A stretch of DNA of 64,000 bases from Phyllobacterium sp. T1293 (GTDB lineage: Bacteria > Pseudomonadota > Alphaproteobacteria > Rhizobiales > Rhizobiaceae): contig NZ_CP088273.1 of NCBI RefSeq assembly GCF_020731415.2, forward strand, positions 2,795,001 through 2,859,000. The letters are read 5' to 3'. How positions within the stretch are numbered: position 1 is the first letter of the stretch; each line of letters starts with the position of its first letter. Below, piece by piece: positions 16,962 to 25,828 of this stretch. A model generated the notes under the pieces. That model saw only the letters and a list, made by a program, of their open reading frames with translations, was not told the origin of the DNA and ran no database searches. A program made the position numbers and the translations under genes.

Positions 16962-16999
16962 GCCCGCACTCTTTCGCTGGGATTGCATGGGGATTGTCG

Positions 17000-17117
17000 G
17001 TGGTTCGACAAGCTCACCATGAGGGAGATGAATGGGCTGCAAAGCCAATCGGAAACTTTGCAGAATATAGCTCCCTGCAATCCACCCATCTCCCTCATGG
17101 TGAGCTTGTCGAACCAC
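17000..17117. repeat. Family A palindrome inserted between cydA and cydB
   Basis: Perfect 31-base arms at 17000-17030 and 17087-17117 enclose a 56-base middle carrying the same core as the copies at 7939 and 9881. Transcription of the operon would produce a very strong hairpin between the two cistrons. Confidence 0.92.
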
Positions 17118-17181
17118 GCACGATCTTCATGCAAGTGAACATGCCGGACCACAAACCACGCATAATCAAATGGCCACATAA

Positions 17182-18543
17182 TCAACTCTCCCTCACCGGT
17201 TGGCCCAATGGCTGATCCTCAACACCCGGTTCCGGTTGTTTGTCACCCTCTTTGGCGGCCTTGACCGCGAGGCGGATGATGACCCCGATATAAGCAAGCA
17301 GAAGCACCGCATAGACAATGAGATAAGCCACAAGCGAGGAAGCAATCACTCCTGCAGGCACGGGCCCAAGCGCATCGACTGTTCTGAGCACACCGCTGAC
17401 CAGCCAAGGCTGGCGGCCGATTTCAGTGGTGTACCAGCCCGCAAGTGTTGCCACCCAGCCGGAAAGCGCCATCGGCACCATCAGCATGGCGAGCGGTCGT
17501 GCGATGGTTCCGCGCTGCCACAGCATCCATGCAGCTGTCCATGATACGAGCAGCATCAGCACACCGGTTCCAACCATGATCCGGAAAGCGAAGAACAGCG
17601 GCAAAACAGGTGGATGGTTTCCCTCGAACTGGTTGAGACCTGGCACCACGCCATCGGTACTGTGCCGCAGGATCAGGCTGGCGCCATCGGGCACCGCAAT
17701 CTCGAAACGGTTTTCCCTCGTTGCTTCGTCGGGCACGGCAAAAAGCACGAGAGGCACATTAGAGCCGGTTTCCCAATTGGCCTCCATGGCGGCGATCTTC
17801 TGCGGCTGGTGTTCGAGCGTGTTAAGCCCGTGCTGGTCCCCGGCAAAAATCTGGATCGGGATAAGTATGGCTGCAAGATAGACCCCGGTGCGCAGGGTCT
17901 TCCACATGGCGTCCGTGCGGTCGCCCAAAAGCCAGCGCAGCGCAGAAATACCGGCGATCAGAAACGATGCGGTCAGGCCCGATGCCAGCAGCATATGCAC
18001 GAGGCGGTAGGGCATGGACGGGTTGAAGATGATGGCAACCCAATCAGTGGCATAGGCTTTGCCGCCGCGCATTTCGAAACCGGCTGGTGTCTGCATCCAC
18101 GAATTCAGCGCGATGATCCAGAATGCCGATATGGTGGTGCCGAAGGCAACAAGGAAAGTTGCCAGCGTATGGACGCGGTTGGACACACGGCGAAAGCCGA
18201 ACAGCATGATGCCAAGAAATGCCGCCTCCAGAAAAAAGGCGGTGAGGATTTCATAGGCCAGCAGCGGACCGGCAATATTGCCGACAGTCTCCATATAGCC
18301 CGGCCAGTTCGTGCCGAACTGGAAACTCATGGTGACACCTGAGACGACGCCGAACGCGAAGGACAGGGCGAACACCTTGACCCAGAAATGATAGGCCTTC
18401 ATCCAGGCATCGTCGCTGGAGCGGATATAGCGGAGCTTGAAATACAAAAGTACCCAGCCGAGCGCGATGGTGATCGTCGGGAATAGGATGTGGAACGAGA
18501 TATTTGCAGCGAATTGTATTCTCGACAGAATGAACGGTTCCAT
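17182..18543 (-). CDS. cydA: Cytochrome bd-type ubiquinol oxidase subunit I (CioA-like)
   Basis: A 453-residue membrane protein with about nine hydrophobic spans. The haem-ligand His is in SFHILFPT near residue 18, the conserved GRQPW lies near residue 383, and a short Q-loop precedes PLFFAFRIMVG. The short Q-loop is typical of CIO-type oxidases that do not depend on CydDC. It oxidises ubiquinol at the inner membrane. It leads an operon with cydB, 220 bases downstream. Confidence 0.94.
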   Translation of the reverse strand: MEPFILSRIQFAANISFHILFPTITIALGWVLLYFKLRYIRSSDDAWMKAYHFWVKVFALSFAFGVVSGVTMSFQFGTNWPGYMETVGNIAGPLLAYEILTAFFLEAAFLGIMLFGFRRVSNRVHTLATFLVAFGTTISAFWIIALNSWMQTPAGFEMRGGKAYATDWVAIIFNPSMPYRLVHMLLASGLTASFLIAGISALRWLLGDRTDAMWKTLRTGVYLAAILIPIQIFAGDQHGLNTLEHQPQKIAAMEANWETGSNVPLVLFAVPDEATRENRFEIAVPDGASLILRHSTDGVVPGLNQFEGNHPPVLPLFFAFRIMVGTGVLMLLVSWTAAWMLWQRGTIARPLAMLMVPMALSGWVATLAGWYTTEIGRQPWLVSGVLRTVDALGPVPAGVIASSLVAYLIVYAVLLLAYIGVIIRLAVKAAKEGDKQPEPGVEDQPLGQPVRES

Positions 18544-18632
18544 GACGGCGTCCTTTCGCTGCGGACATATGTCACCGGAATGCGTTCAATGAGAAGTAGA
18601 CATGCTGTCGCGCGGCATCACCTCTCGATAAT

Positions 18633-18659
18633 AATGGCCGCGGAGATTTCGCGGCCATT
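18633..18659 (-). terminator. Hairpin after the SMP-30-like gene
   Basis: AATGGCCGCG and CGCGGCCATT form a perfect ten-pair stem with a seven-base loop, about 25 bases after the stop at 18685. The following ATTATC is only weakly T-rich, so termination efficiency is uncertain. Confidence 0.5.
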
Positions 18660-18684
18660 GGGTAGAAGCGGGATCGGGTGAGTG

Positions 18685-19563
18685 CTAGTTGAGCGAACTG
18701 ACCTTCACCGCGAGCAATTCACCCTCATACATCATCGGGACGAAAATCGTATCGTCATTCGATCCGATATCGACATCTCCAGGTTTGAACTGGGCGGCCA
18801 GCCGGGGCGACTGTCCTTCAACAATTTCATAAAGCGCGCCCTTCACAGGATCGCTCAGATAGATGCGCCCGGCAAAGTTGACGATCCCGTCGACATTGGC
18901 AAAGCGAGTGGCTTTCGGGAAAGGCGTGACGGCCTTGCTTGCCAGATCAACAGAAACGAGCCCGCCCTGCTCATCCGTGCTGAAATCCGCATGTATCCCT
19001 GCGCCCCATGAGCCGACGACCAGTCGGTTGCCATCAACGATAATCCCATTGGGTGACTTCAGGTCAGCGCTTTCCAACCACAGTTCAATCTTGCCGCCGG
19101 AATAGCGATAGATCCGGTTGGCGAGCATATCCGTGACAAAGACATCGCCATTCCCGGAAGCCGCCACATCGTTGAGGAACACCGCCTTGTCAGCGGCTAG
19201 GCTTTCAATGATTTTGCCCGTATCAAGGTCGACAATCCGCAATTTGGTAATATCGGAGACAAAAAGTTTGTTGCCAACGATAGCCATGCCCTTTGGCCCG
19301 TCAAAGCCGCTGGCCCAATCCATCTTGATAATCTGGCCATCCAGCGAGATGAGTGACAGATAGCCATTGCCATCCACGGCATCCGGCGCACCATTGATGT
19401 TGCTGACGATCAGACGCTGGTGCGCCTTGTCATAGAGAGCGGATTCCGGCGTTTTAAAGCCGGAGACCTTCCAGACTTCCCTGGCAGGGCCAGCATAGGC
19501 CTGACCAATGAAAACACTCGCGGCAACCGCGACAGCCGATAAAATCCTGAAACCTGCGTGCAT
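18685..19563 (-). CDS. Secreted SMP-30/NHL-type beta-propeller protein
   Basis: A 292-residue protein with a Sec signal peptide (cleavage near QAYA-GPARE) and repeated propeller segments such as LNDVAASGNGDVFVTDMLANR, SPNGIIVDGNRLVVGSWG and VDGIVNFAGRIYLSD. It resembles periplasmic SMP-30/gluconolactonase/LRE-like proteins. The substrate is not evident. It is divergent from an Xre-type regulator, with a dyad between the two genes. Confidence 0.75.
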   Translation of the reverse strand: MHAGFRILSAVAVAASVFIGQAYAGPAREVWKVSGFKTPESALYDKAHQRLIVSNINGAPDAVDGNGYLSLISLDGQIIKMDWASGFDGPKGMAIVGNKLFVSDITKLRIVDLDTGKIIESLAADKAVFLNDVAASGNGDVFVTDMLANRIYRYSGGKIELWLESADLKSPNGIIVDGNRLVVGSWGAGIHADFSTDEQGGLVSVDLASKAVTPFPKATRFANVDGIVNFAGRIYLSDPVKGALYEIVEGQSPRLAAQFKPGDVDIGSNDDTIFVPMMYEGELLAVKVSSLN

Positions 19564-19619
19564 GATGTTTCTCCTTGCATAATCAAGGGAAGCATTAGAT
19601 CATTGTACTTTATGCGAAA

Positions 19620-19639
19620 GATGCCTTCATTGAGGCATC
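19620..19639. promoter_or_regulatory. Dyad between the SMP-30-like gene and the Xre regulator
   Basis: GATGCCT-TCATTG-AGGCATC is a perfect seven-base inverted repeat with a six-base spacer, in the 115-base divergent region. It is a plausible operator for the adjacent HTH regulator. Confidence 0.45.
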
Positions 19640-19679
19640 ATAATCCGATACTTTTATGCTCGATCCGGGATGCATTCTG

Positions 19680-20453
19680 ATGAACAAGATGCTGTTTGAA
19701 GCCTTGAAGCGCGGCCTGAAAGCCAAGAACATCACCTATGGCGATCTGGCCCGGCGGATGAAACTGTCGGAACCAACCATCAAACGCATCTTTCAGGAGA
19801 AGGATTGCAAGTTTGGCCGTCTTATTGAGATTTGCGAGGCGGCGGGAATTGAGATCGAACATCTGATCGGATCAATGAACCGGGCACCGGATCAGGGCAC
19901 CAAGGTGACGCTCGATGTACAGCGGCGGCTGGCGCAAAACCAGTCGCTGTTCTTTGTGTTCATCCTCATTCTGGAAAAGTTCACGCCTGAGAGCATCATG
20001 CGCATTCATGGCCTGAGCGAAGCCAGCATGTTTCTCTATCTGCGCGATCTGGAAAAGCTTGGCCTTTTGCAGATCGGGCGCGGCCTGAACTTTCGCCTGC
20101 TGGTGGAGCAGCCGGTGCAATGGGACTTTGACGGACCGCTGCATCAGACATTCATCATGATGAACCGCAATTTCATCAGCTGGTGCATTGCCCATCGCGG
20201 CAATGATGGCCACTTCATCAGCTTTTCCCGCCCCATGCGCCGCCAGACGGCGGATTTGCTGCGGCAGGAAGCGGAGGAGTTGGCCGAACGCGCCAAGCTG
20301 CTGTCCCATTACGATCAACAGACCACGGCGGAAGCGGATCTCGTCGGCTATAAATGGGCCTGGGGTTTCGGCGGTTCGCCCTTTGGCGAGATGATGCATG
20401 TGGACCCGCATCCACGCGAACGGATGGCATCAAAACTGGCAACGGCGGACTGA
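19680..20453 (+). CDS. Xre-family transcriptional regulator with C-terminal sensor-like domain
   Basis: A 257-residue protein. The N-terminal HTH (ALKRGLKAKNITYGDLARRM, then KLSEPTIKRIF) spans about residues 7-65. The rest contains a region, PESIMRIHGLSEASMFLYLRD, that looks like a second winged helix, and a C-terminal part of unknown function. ATG 19680 has a GGGATG-like site; an in-frame ATG at 19656 is an alternative. It probably regulates itself or the divergent beta-propeller gene. Confidence 0.7.
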   Translation: MNKMLFEALKRGLKAKNITYGDLARRMKLSEPTIKRIFQEKDCKFGRLIEICEAAGIEIEHLIGSMNRAPDQGTKVTLDVQRRLAQNQSLFFVFILILEKFTPESIMRIHGLSEASMFLYLRDLEKLGLLQIGRGLNFRLLVEQPVQWDFDGPLHQTFIMMNRNFISWCIAHRGNDGHFISFSRPMRRQTADLLRQEAEELAERAKLLSHYDQQTTAEADLVGYKWAWGFGGSPFGEMMHVDPHPRERMASKLATAD

Positions 20454-20487
20454 ACCAGACGTTCGATCCGCCGCCTGCCTGTTCACA

Positions 20488-22479
20488 TTATACGGCGATC
20501 TTGCCGCCACCCTTTTTGGTGATGGCAACAACGGCGGGGCGCACCGGCATATCGTCCTTGAAATCTGGCCAGCGGGTGGACAAGTCTTCGTAATAGGATG
20601 GACGGCCAAAGCCCTTCCAGTCCTCACCGCCATCACCCGGATGCTGGACGGCAACCATCATGGTCTGCATATCAGGCAGCATGAGCGGGCCGCACATTTC
20701 TGCGCCCACAGGCACGCGGAAGAACAGTTTTGATGTGGCGCGCGCGCCGCCTTCCGTATCGATAGCCCAGATGCCATCGGTGCGGCCTGTATCCTTCGGC
20801 GAATTGCCATCGGTGGCGACCCAAAGGCGACCGGCGGCATCAACGGCACAATTGTCGGGCATACCGAACCAGCCGTTCTTGGTCGTCTCGGTGGAGAACG
20901 ACGCGCCGACATCGGCCACAGCCGGATCGCCGCACTTCAGCAGGATTTCCCACTTGCCCTTGGTCGCGGCAAAATTGCCGTCTTCCTCGGCAATCTCAAC
21001 GATATGGCCGAATGCGTTCTTGGCCCGCGGATTGACGGCGTCAACCTGATCATCCTTACGCTTGGTATTGTTGGTCAGCATGACATAGACTTTGCCATTG
21101 ACGCCATTCGGGCCGATGTCTTCAGGACGGTCCATCTTCGTCGCCCCAAGCAAATCACCGGCGCGGCGGGTTTCGATGAGAACATCGGCCTGCGAATGGA
21201 AGCCATTGGCTTCGGTGAGCGGGCCTTGACCAAAGACAACAGGCAGCCAGTTAAGCGAACCATCCACATCGAACTTGGCAACGTAAAGCGTACCATCATC
21301 AAGCAGATCGAGATTGGCGGCGCGATTATCGGGATTGAATTTCCCCGCTGTCACGAACTTATAGACATAATCAAAACGCTCGTCATCGCCGAGATAGAAC
21401 ACGACGCGGCCATCCTTGGCGACGATGGAATCAGCGCCTTCATGTTTGAAACGGCCCATCGCTGTGCGCTTCTTGGGAATGGAATTGGGATCATTCACAT
21501 CGATCTCAACAACCCAGCCAAAGCGATTGGCTTCGTTCGGGTCTTTCGACAGATCGAAACGGTCATGGAATTTGCCCCAGTCGTAAACACCTTCCGGGAT
21601 ACCCATACGCTTGTAGTTAGCGGCTTCCTTGCTGTCTTCAGGCAGTTTCCCGAGGAAATAGCCGTGAACATTTTCTTCGCCTGATACATAGGTGCCCCAC
21701 GGGGTCACGCCACCGGAGCAATTGTTGATTGTGCCGAAAACTTTGGTTCCGGTGGAATCAGCATTGGTCTTGACGCGGTCATGACCGGCAACCGGGCCTG
21801 ACAGCTGCATTTGCGTGTTTGCGGTGATGCGGCGGTTGAGCTTGCCGTCCTTCACCACCTGCCACTTGCCCTCGACCTTCCTGATCTCGACAACGGTGCC
21901 GCCATGGGCTGCCATTTCAATATCGACCCGCTTCTTGTCGGCGGGCGCGACGCTGATCTTGCCCTCAACGACCTTGACGATGCCGGGGAACATCAGATGT
22001 TCATTGGTGTATTCATGATTGACCACGAGAATTCCGTGTTCGGATGAGCCGTCAATCGGAATGAAGCCAACATAATCATTGTTGTAGCCGAACTGCTTTG
22101 CCTGCGATTCCGGGGTCTGGTTCTTCGGATCGAACTCAGGTGAGTCCGGGAACAGGGCATCGCCCCAGCGCAGCAGCACATCGGCATCGTAACCCGCGGC
22201 AACATGATGCTTTTCATCAATACCGACTTCGACTTCTTCGAAAGAGAAGGCCGATTTGGCGTCGGCAGCGCGGGCGTCATCAGCCAGCATCAGCGCCATC
22301 GGGCTGACGGTTGCGGCAATGGCGGAAACGGCGAGCGAACCCTTGAGGAAACCACGGCGCGAAAAGCGCGCGGCAATGATCTCACCCATGGTGGCATTGT
22401 CGGAGAGGTTGTGGCCGGGGCCGTCATTCTCTTCAAGCTGGCTGGTACGGAATGGCTGCTGGGAGGGAAGTTCGTTCAT
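20488..22479 (-). CDS. phoX: PhoX-family alkaline phosphatase
   Basis: A 663-residue protein of the PhoX/DUF839 family, periplasmic phosphatases that use calcium and iron. The N-terminus carries a Tat signal (SRRGFLKGS, residues 40-48, then a hydrophobic stretch ending ADDARAAD). Conserved blocks include VNHEYTNE, GGVTPWGTYVSGEENVHGYF and DNCAVDAAGRLWVATDGN. It releases phosphate from phosphoesters during phosphate limitation. A Pho-box-like repeat lies 70 bases upstream. Confidence 0.93.
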   Translation of the reverse strand: MNELPSQQPFRTSQLEENDGPGHNLSDNATMGEIIAARFSRRGFLKGSLAVSAIAATVSPMALMLADDARAADAKSAFSFEEVEVGIDEKHHVAAGYDADVLLRWGDALFPDSPEFDPKNQTPESQAKQFGYNNDYVGFIPIDGSSEHGILVVNHEYTNEHLMFPGIVKVVEGKISVAPADKKRVDIEMAAHGGTVVEIRKVEGKWQVVKDGKLNRRITANTQMQLSGPVAGHDRVKTNADSTGTKVFGTINNCSGGVTPWGTYVSGEENVHGYFLGKLPEDSKEAANYKRMGIPEGVYDWGKFHDRFDLSKDPNEANRFGWVVEIDVNDPNSIPKKRTAMGRFKHEGADSIVAKDGRVVFYLGDDERFDYVYKFVTAGKFNPDNRAANLDLLDDGTLYVAKFDVDGSLNWLPVVFGQGPLTEANGFHSQADVLIETRRAGDLLGATKMDRPEDIGPNGVNGKVYVMLTNNTKRKDDQVDAVNPRAKNAFGHIVEIAEEDGNFAATKGKWEILLKCGDPAVADVGASFSTETTKNGWFGMPDNCAVDAAGRLWVATDGNSPKDTGRTDGIWAIDTEGGARATSKLFFRVPVGAEMCGPLMLPDMQTMMVAVQHPGDGGEDWKGFGRPSYYEDLSTRWPDFKDDMPVRPAVVAITKKGGGKIAV

Positions 22480-22548
22480 GATGCTGACCTCTGGCTATCT
22501 GGCTGGGGGGAGCGGCTTCGAACCGTCCCCGACCGCTAGAAGGTCAGC

Positions 22549-22577
22549 GTAACAACTTCATGACAAAGCGATGAATA
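22549..22577 (-). promoter_or_regulatory. Pho-box-like repeats upstream of phoX
   Basis: On the minus strand TATTCAT-N4-TTGTCAT-N4-TTGTTAC gives three seven-base units spaced 11 bases apart, similar to the PhoB consensus CTGTCAT-N4-CTGTCAT. The middle unit matches at six of seven positions; the outer two are weak. Position and gene function support PhoB control. Confidence 0.5.
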
Positions 22578-22612
22578 TTCGCAAGTACCCGACCAAGGTA
22601 TGAGAAGCGCTG

Positions 22613-23215
22613 TCACACCGGTCGATAAATCTGCGCCACCGCCCCGCCGGGGAATGCTCTTGAGCTGATCAGCTTGAGAGGCATTGGCGCGGCGAGTTCG
22701 CAGAAGAGTGGTAGGCCGTTGCCCAGCACCACGGGCGCCACGATGAGAGCGAACTGATCGACCAGCCCTTGCGCGACAAGACTGCGGGCGAAACTCACCC
22801 CGCCATGCGCGATGATCGGCTTGCCCTCGCCAGCTTTCAACTTCGCGATTTCTTCCGCGAGATTACCGGTCGCCACATAGGCCTTGGCCCAACTTGCTGC
22901 GCCAGCCTGCAGCTCGGCAGACTGTCCCGCCGCCGCCATATTCACATTCCCAAGGATCGCCTGCCCTTGCCGTGAGAAGACGGCTTTGGGAATCTGGTTC
23001 ATCGGCGGCGCGAACTGGTCGGTGGAGGTCTGCCAGTAATTGGCCATGGCCTGAAAGCTGCGGCTGCCCATAATATGCAGGCTGGCATTCGATATATAGT
23101 CAACGCCCCAGGCCTTCGCCTCCTGATCAGCGCCGAACATCCAACTGTTACGGCCATCGGGATCACTCACAAAGCCATCGATCGATATGGCCATCTTCAA
23201 GATCAGGTCTCTCAT
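22613..23215 (-). CDS. Dihydrofolate reductase family (RibD C-terminal-like) protein
   Basis: A 200-residue protein with the family pattern: MRDLILKMAISIDGFVSDPD at the N-terminus, IMGSRSFQAMANYW, and the C-terminal IIAHGGVSFARSLVAQGLVD and VAPVVLGNGLPLF. Relatives are NADPH-binding reductases of unknown substrate, distinct from FolA. It stands alone. Confidence 0.85.
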   Translation of the reverse strand: MRDLILKMAISIDGFVSDPDGRNSWMFGADQEAKAWGVDYISNASLHIMGSRSFQAMANYWQTSTDQFAPPMNQIPKAVFSRQGQAILGNVNMAAAGQSAELQAGAASWAKAYVATGNLAEEIAKLKAGEGKPIIAHGGVSFARSLVAQGLVDQFALIVAPVVLGNGLPLFCELAAPMPLKLISSRAFPGGAVAQIYRPV

Positions 23216-23322
23216 GGTTTCCTCCTTATGGCGCTACTGCCCAAGGACGCGCCAGATCGACCGATTCCGACAAGACGCATTTGAAAAACCGAAAATAACC
23301 CGGTCACGACAGCCATATCGTT

Positions 23323-24306
23323 TTAAGCCGCTGCGATAAGCCCGCCATAAATATCAAGATCGACATTGCCGCCCGACAGCACCACGGCAACCGTCTTGCC
23401 TTTGATCTCTTCCTTGCGCGCCGCCGCACCGGCAAGGCCAACACAGCCACCGGGCTCGACAATGACCTTGAGATAGGTCGCTGCATCGCGCATGGCAGCC
23501 GCAACTGCGGCATCCGAAACAGCAACACCGCCAGCCAGATTTTGCTTGTTGATCGGAAAAGTCAGTTTACCGGGCTGCGGCGTTAGAATGGCATCACAGA
23601 TGGACCGATGACCCGGCTCATTGGCGACAGGCTCGCCCGCAATCAATGAACGGCGCAGATCATCAAAATTGTCCGGCTCGACGCCCCAGATACGCGTTTG
23701 CGGTGAGCGGGCTTTGACGGCAACGGAAATGCCGCTGATCAGACCGCCGCCGCCACTTGGCACGAAAACATCATCAAAGGTAATGCCGCGCTCCTGCGCC
23801 TCATCAATCAACTCAATCCCGATTGTGCCCTGCCCGGCCATGATGGCAGGATCGTCATAGGGCGGGACCAGAATCATGCGGCGGTCATTGATGAACTCGG
23901 CCGCGATCTCCTCCCGGCTTTCCTTGTAGCGGTCATAGAGCACAACTTCCGCGCCATATGATCTTGTATTGGCAATTTTCAGTTGCGGTGCATCAGATGG
24001 CATGATGATGACAGCCTTGATGCCAAAGAGCTGGGCGGAACTTGCCACACCCTGTGCGTGATTGCCGGAAGAGAAGGCGACAATACCGCGCTTGCGCTCA
24101 TCAGCCGTCATCTGGCTGATGCGATTATAGGCACCACGGAACTTGAATGAACCTGTTCGTTGCAGGCATTCCGGCTTGAACAGGATTCGTGCGCCATATT
24201 TGGCGTTGAGCCCTTCCGACTCGATCAGACGCGTCGGAACAAGCTGGCCCTTGAGACGGGCGGCGGCATCCACAATGTCGGTATTGGCAATGGCTAAAGC
24301 AGTCAT
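23323..24306 (-). CDS. Threonine/serine dehydratase, PLP-dependent
   Basis: A 327-residue fold-type II PLP enzyme. The cofactor lysine lies in QRTGSFKFRGAYNR, SGNHAQGVA binds the substrate carboxylate, and the phosphate loop is PSGGGGLISG. There is no C-terminal ACT domain, as in catabolic (TdcB-like) rather than IlvA enzymes. It deaminates threonine or serine to 2-ketobutyrate or pyruvate; serine racemase or hydroxyaspartate dehydratase activity cannot be excluded. Two tandem ATGs occur at 24309/24306; the second is better spaced from GAGG. Confidence 0.88.
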   Translation of the reverse strand: MTALAIANTDIVDAAARLKGQLVPTRLIESEGLNAKYGARILFKPECLQRTGSFKFRGAYNRISQMTADERKRGIVAFSSGNHAQGVASSAQLFGIKAVIIMPSDAPQLKIANTRSYGAEVVLYDRYKESREEIAAEFINDRRMILVPPYDDPAIMAGQGTIGIELIDEAQERGITFDDVFVPSGGGGLISGISVAVKARSPQTRIWGVEPDNFDDLRRSLIAGEPVANEPGHRSICDAILTPQPGKLTFPINKQNLAGGVAVSDAAVAAAMRDAATYLKVIVEPGGCVGLAGAAARKEEIKGKTVAVVLSGGNVDLDIYGGLIAAA

Positions 24307-24431
24307 CATGTCCTCGGCTACACCTGCGTGATGGTTTTGCCATTCATAGCACCACGCGCCAATCCCGGCATCCAAATCATTGTCATCATTGTCCCATGTG
24401 CCCTCTTGAAAGTCTGGCTATAACGCTATAG

Positions 24432-24448
24432 TTTAGAATTATTCTAAA
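24432..24448 (+). promoter_or_regulatory. Iron control element (Irr box) upstream of mbfA
   Basis: TTTAGAA-TTA-TTCTAAA is a perfect seven-base inverted repeat with a three-base spacer, 13 bases before the mbfA start. It matches the rhizobial ICE motif bound by the haem-dependent regulator Irr. In related bacteria Irr represses mbfA under iron limitation, so iron-induced expression is expected here. Confidence 0.85.
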
Positions 24449-24461
24449 GTAGGAAGATATC

Positions 24462-25445
24462 ATGCTCAGCCGCTTCTTCGGACCCCGCCGCCACGAACTT
24501 CATGCATTGTCGGAACAGCAGATTCTGGCGCTCGCCATTTCATCGGAAGAGGATGATGCGCGAATCTATCTTGCCTATGCGGACGGGCTTCGTGAGGACT
24601 TTCCACAAAGCGCCAAAGTGTTCGAGGATATGGCGGAGGAGGAAAATCACCACCGGCAGGTGCTTATCGATCTGCACCGCGAACGCTTCGGCGACCGGAT
24701 TCCCTTAATCCGCCGCGAGCATGTGCGGGGCTATCTCGAACGCAAGCCCGATTGGCTGGTGCGTCCGCTCGGCATCGACAAGGTGCGCGAGATGGCCGAA
24801 AAGATGGAAGAGCAGGCCTATCGCTTCTATACGGAAGCGGTGAAGCTTGTCAGCAACGCCTCGACCCGCAAATTGCTGGGTGATCTGGCAATTGCCGAAA
24901 AAACCCACGAGTCACTGGCGCACCGGCTGGGCGAACAGCACACGCCCGATGCGGTGCAGCAGGACGAGAAGCTGACCGAGCGGCGGCAGTTCCTCCTGAC
25001 CTATATCCAGCCGGGGCTTGCCGGGCTGATGGATGGTTCGGTTTCGACGCTTGCACCCATCTTTGCCGCAGCTTTTGCCACGCAGGACACATGGCAGACG
25101 TTTCTTGTCGGTCTGTCCGCCTCGCTGGGTGCCGGGATCTCGATGGGCTTTACGGAAGCCGCGCATGATGATGGCAAGCTGTCCGGGCGAGGATCGCCCT
25201 TGAAGCGCGGCCTTGCCAATGGTGTGATGACGGCCATCGGCGGATTGGGTCACGCCCTGCCTTATCTCATTCCGGATTTCTGGACAGCAACCACTGTCGC
25301 GGCAATGGTGGTTTTCGTCGAACTTTGGGCGATTGCCTATATCCAGCACAAATATATGGAAACACCGTTTTTGCGCGCGGCCATTCAGGTCGTGCTTGGC
25401 GGCAGTCTGGTGCTGGCCACGGGTATTCTCATTGGCAATGCTTGA
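24462..25445 (+). CDS. mbfA: Membrane-bound ferritin-like iron exporter MbfA (Er-VIT1 fusion)
   Basis: A 327-residue fusion. Residues ~15-150 form a rubrerythrin/erythrin-like ferritin domain with iron-ligand segments SSEEDDARIY, EEENHHRQ, EEQAYRFY and AEKTHESL. Residues ~170-327 form a VIT1/CCC1-type membrane domain (GLMDGSVSTLAPIFAAAF, SMGFTEAAHDDG) with several spans. MbfA exports iron and protects against iron and peroxide stress in Agrobacterium and Brucella relatives. AGGAAG precedes the ATG and the Irr box lies just upstream. A strong terminator follows 47 bases after the stop. Confidence 0.94.
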   Translation: MLSRFFGPRRHELHALSEQQILALAISSEEDDARIYLAYADGLREDFPQSAKVFEDMAEEENHHRQVLIDLHRERFGDRIPLIRREHVRGYLERKPDWLVRPLGIDKVREMAEKMEEQAYRFYTEAVKLVSNASTRKLLGDLAIAEKTHESLAHRLGEQHTPDAVQQDEKLTERRQFLLTYIQPGLAGLMDGSVSTLAPIFAAAFATQDTWQTFLVGLSASLGAGISMGFTEAAHDDGKLSGRGSPLKRGLANGVMTAIGGLGHALPYLIPDFWTATTVAAMVVFVELWAIAYIQHKYMETPFLRAAIQVVLGGSLVLATGILIGNA

Positions 25446-25491
25446 CGGCCAGCCATGTAAGTTTTGTCTTTACGACGAATCAAAAGTGACA

Positions 25492-25516
25492 AAACCCGGT
25501 GGTTAACACCGGGTTT
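25492..25516 (+). terminator. Rho-independent terminator after mbfA
   Basis: AAACCCGGTG-GTTAA-CACCGGGTTT is a perfect ten-pair stem followed by CTTTTTATCTTTT. Confidence 0.92.
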
Positions 25517-25693
25517 CTTTTTATCTTTTCAACCGGAGAATTGCGGTCTGCCCTAGGTCTTAAAGCTAATTTTCGATGAATTTAAGCTGTTTTAACCATC
25601 CGCATTCAGCAAGCGTTCATCTTTAGAGGTTAAATTTTAGCTAAATAATCGCTAACCGATTTTTCGGGCGATTGAGATTCAGGATACGAAAAA

Positions 25694-25828
25694 ATGACCA
25701 TGATTGTTCAACTGCGCGATACGCTTCGCGTCGTCCGTGAATTCATTGTTCCGAGCTACCGTCCGGAGCGCCATTACATGCGCGGCCCCGGCCCCGCTTG
25801 TGCCCAGCGCAACCACGGTCAGGCATGA
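25694..25828 (+). CDS. Possible 44-residue small protein
   Basis: ATG at 25694 opens a 44-codon frame with AGGA nine bases upstream and GC-rich third positions like real genes here. The product begins MTMIVQLRDTLRVVREFIVP and is basic, ending in a Gly/Pro/Cys-containing tail. The preceding ~170 bases are AT-rich and non-coding, consistent with a promoter region. It overlaps the end of the opposite-strand monooxygenase gene by ten bases. I recognise no named family. Confidence 0.45.
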   Translation: MTMIVQLRDTLRVVREFIVPSYRPERHYMRGPGPACAQRNHGQA

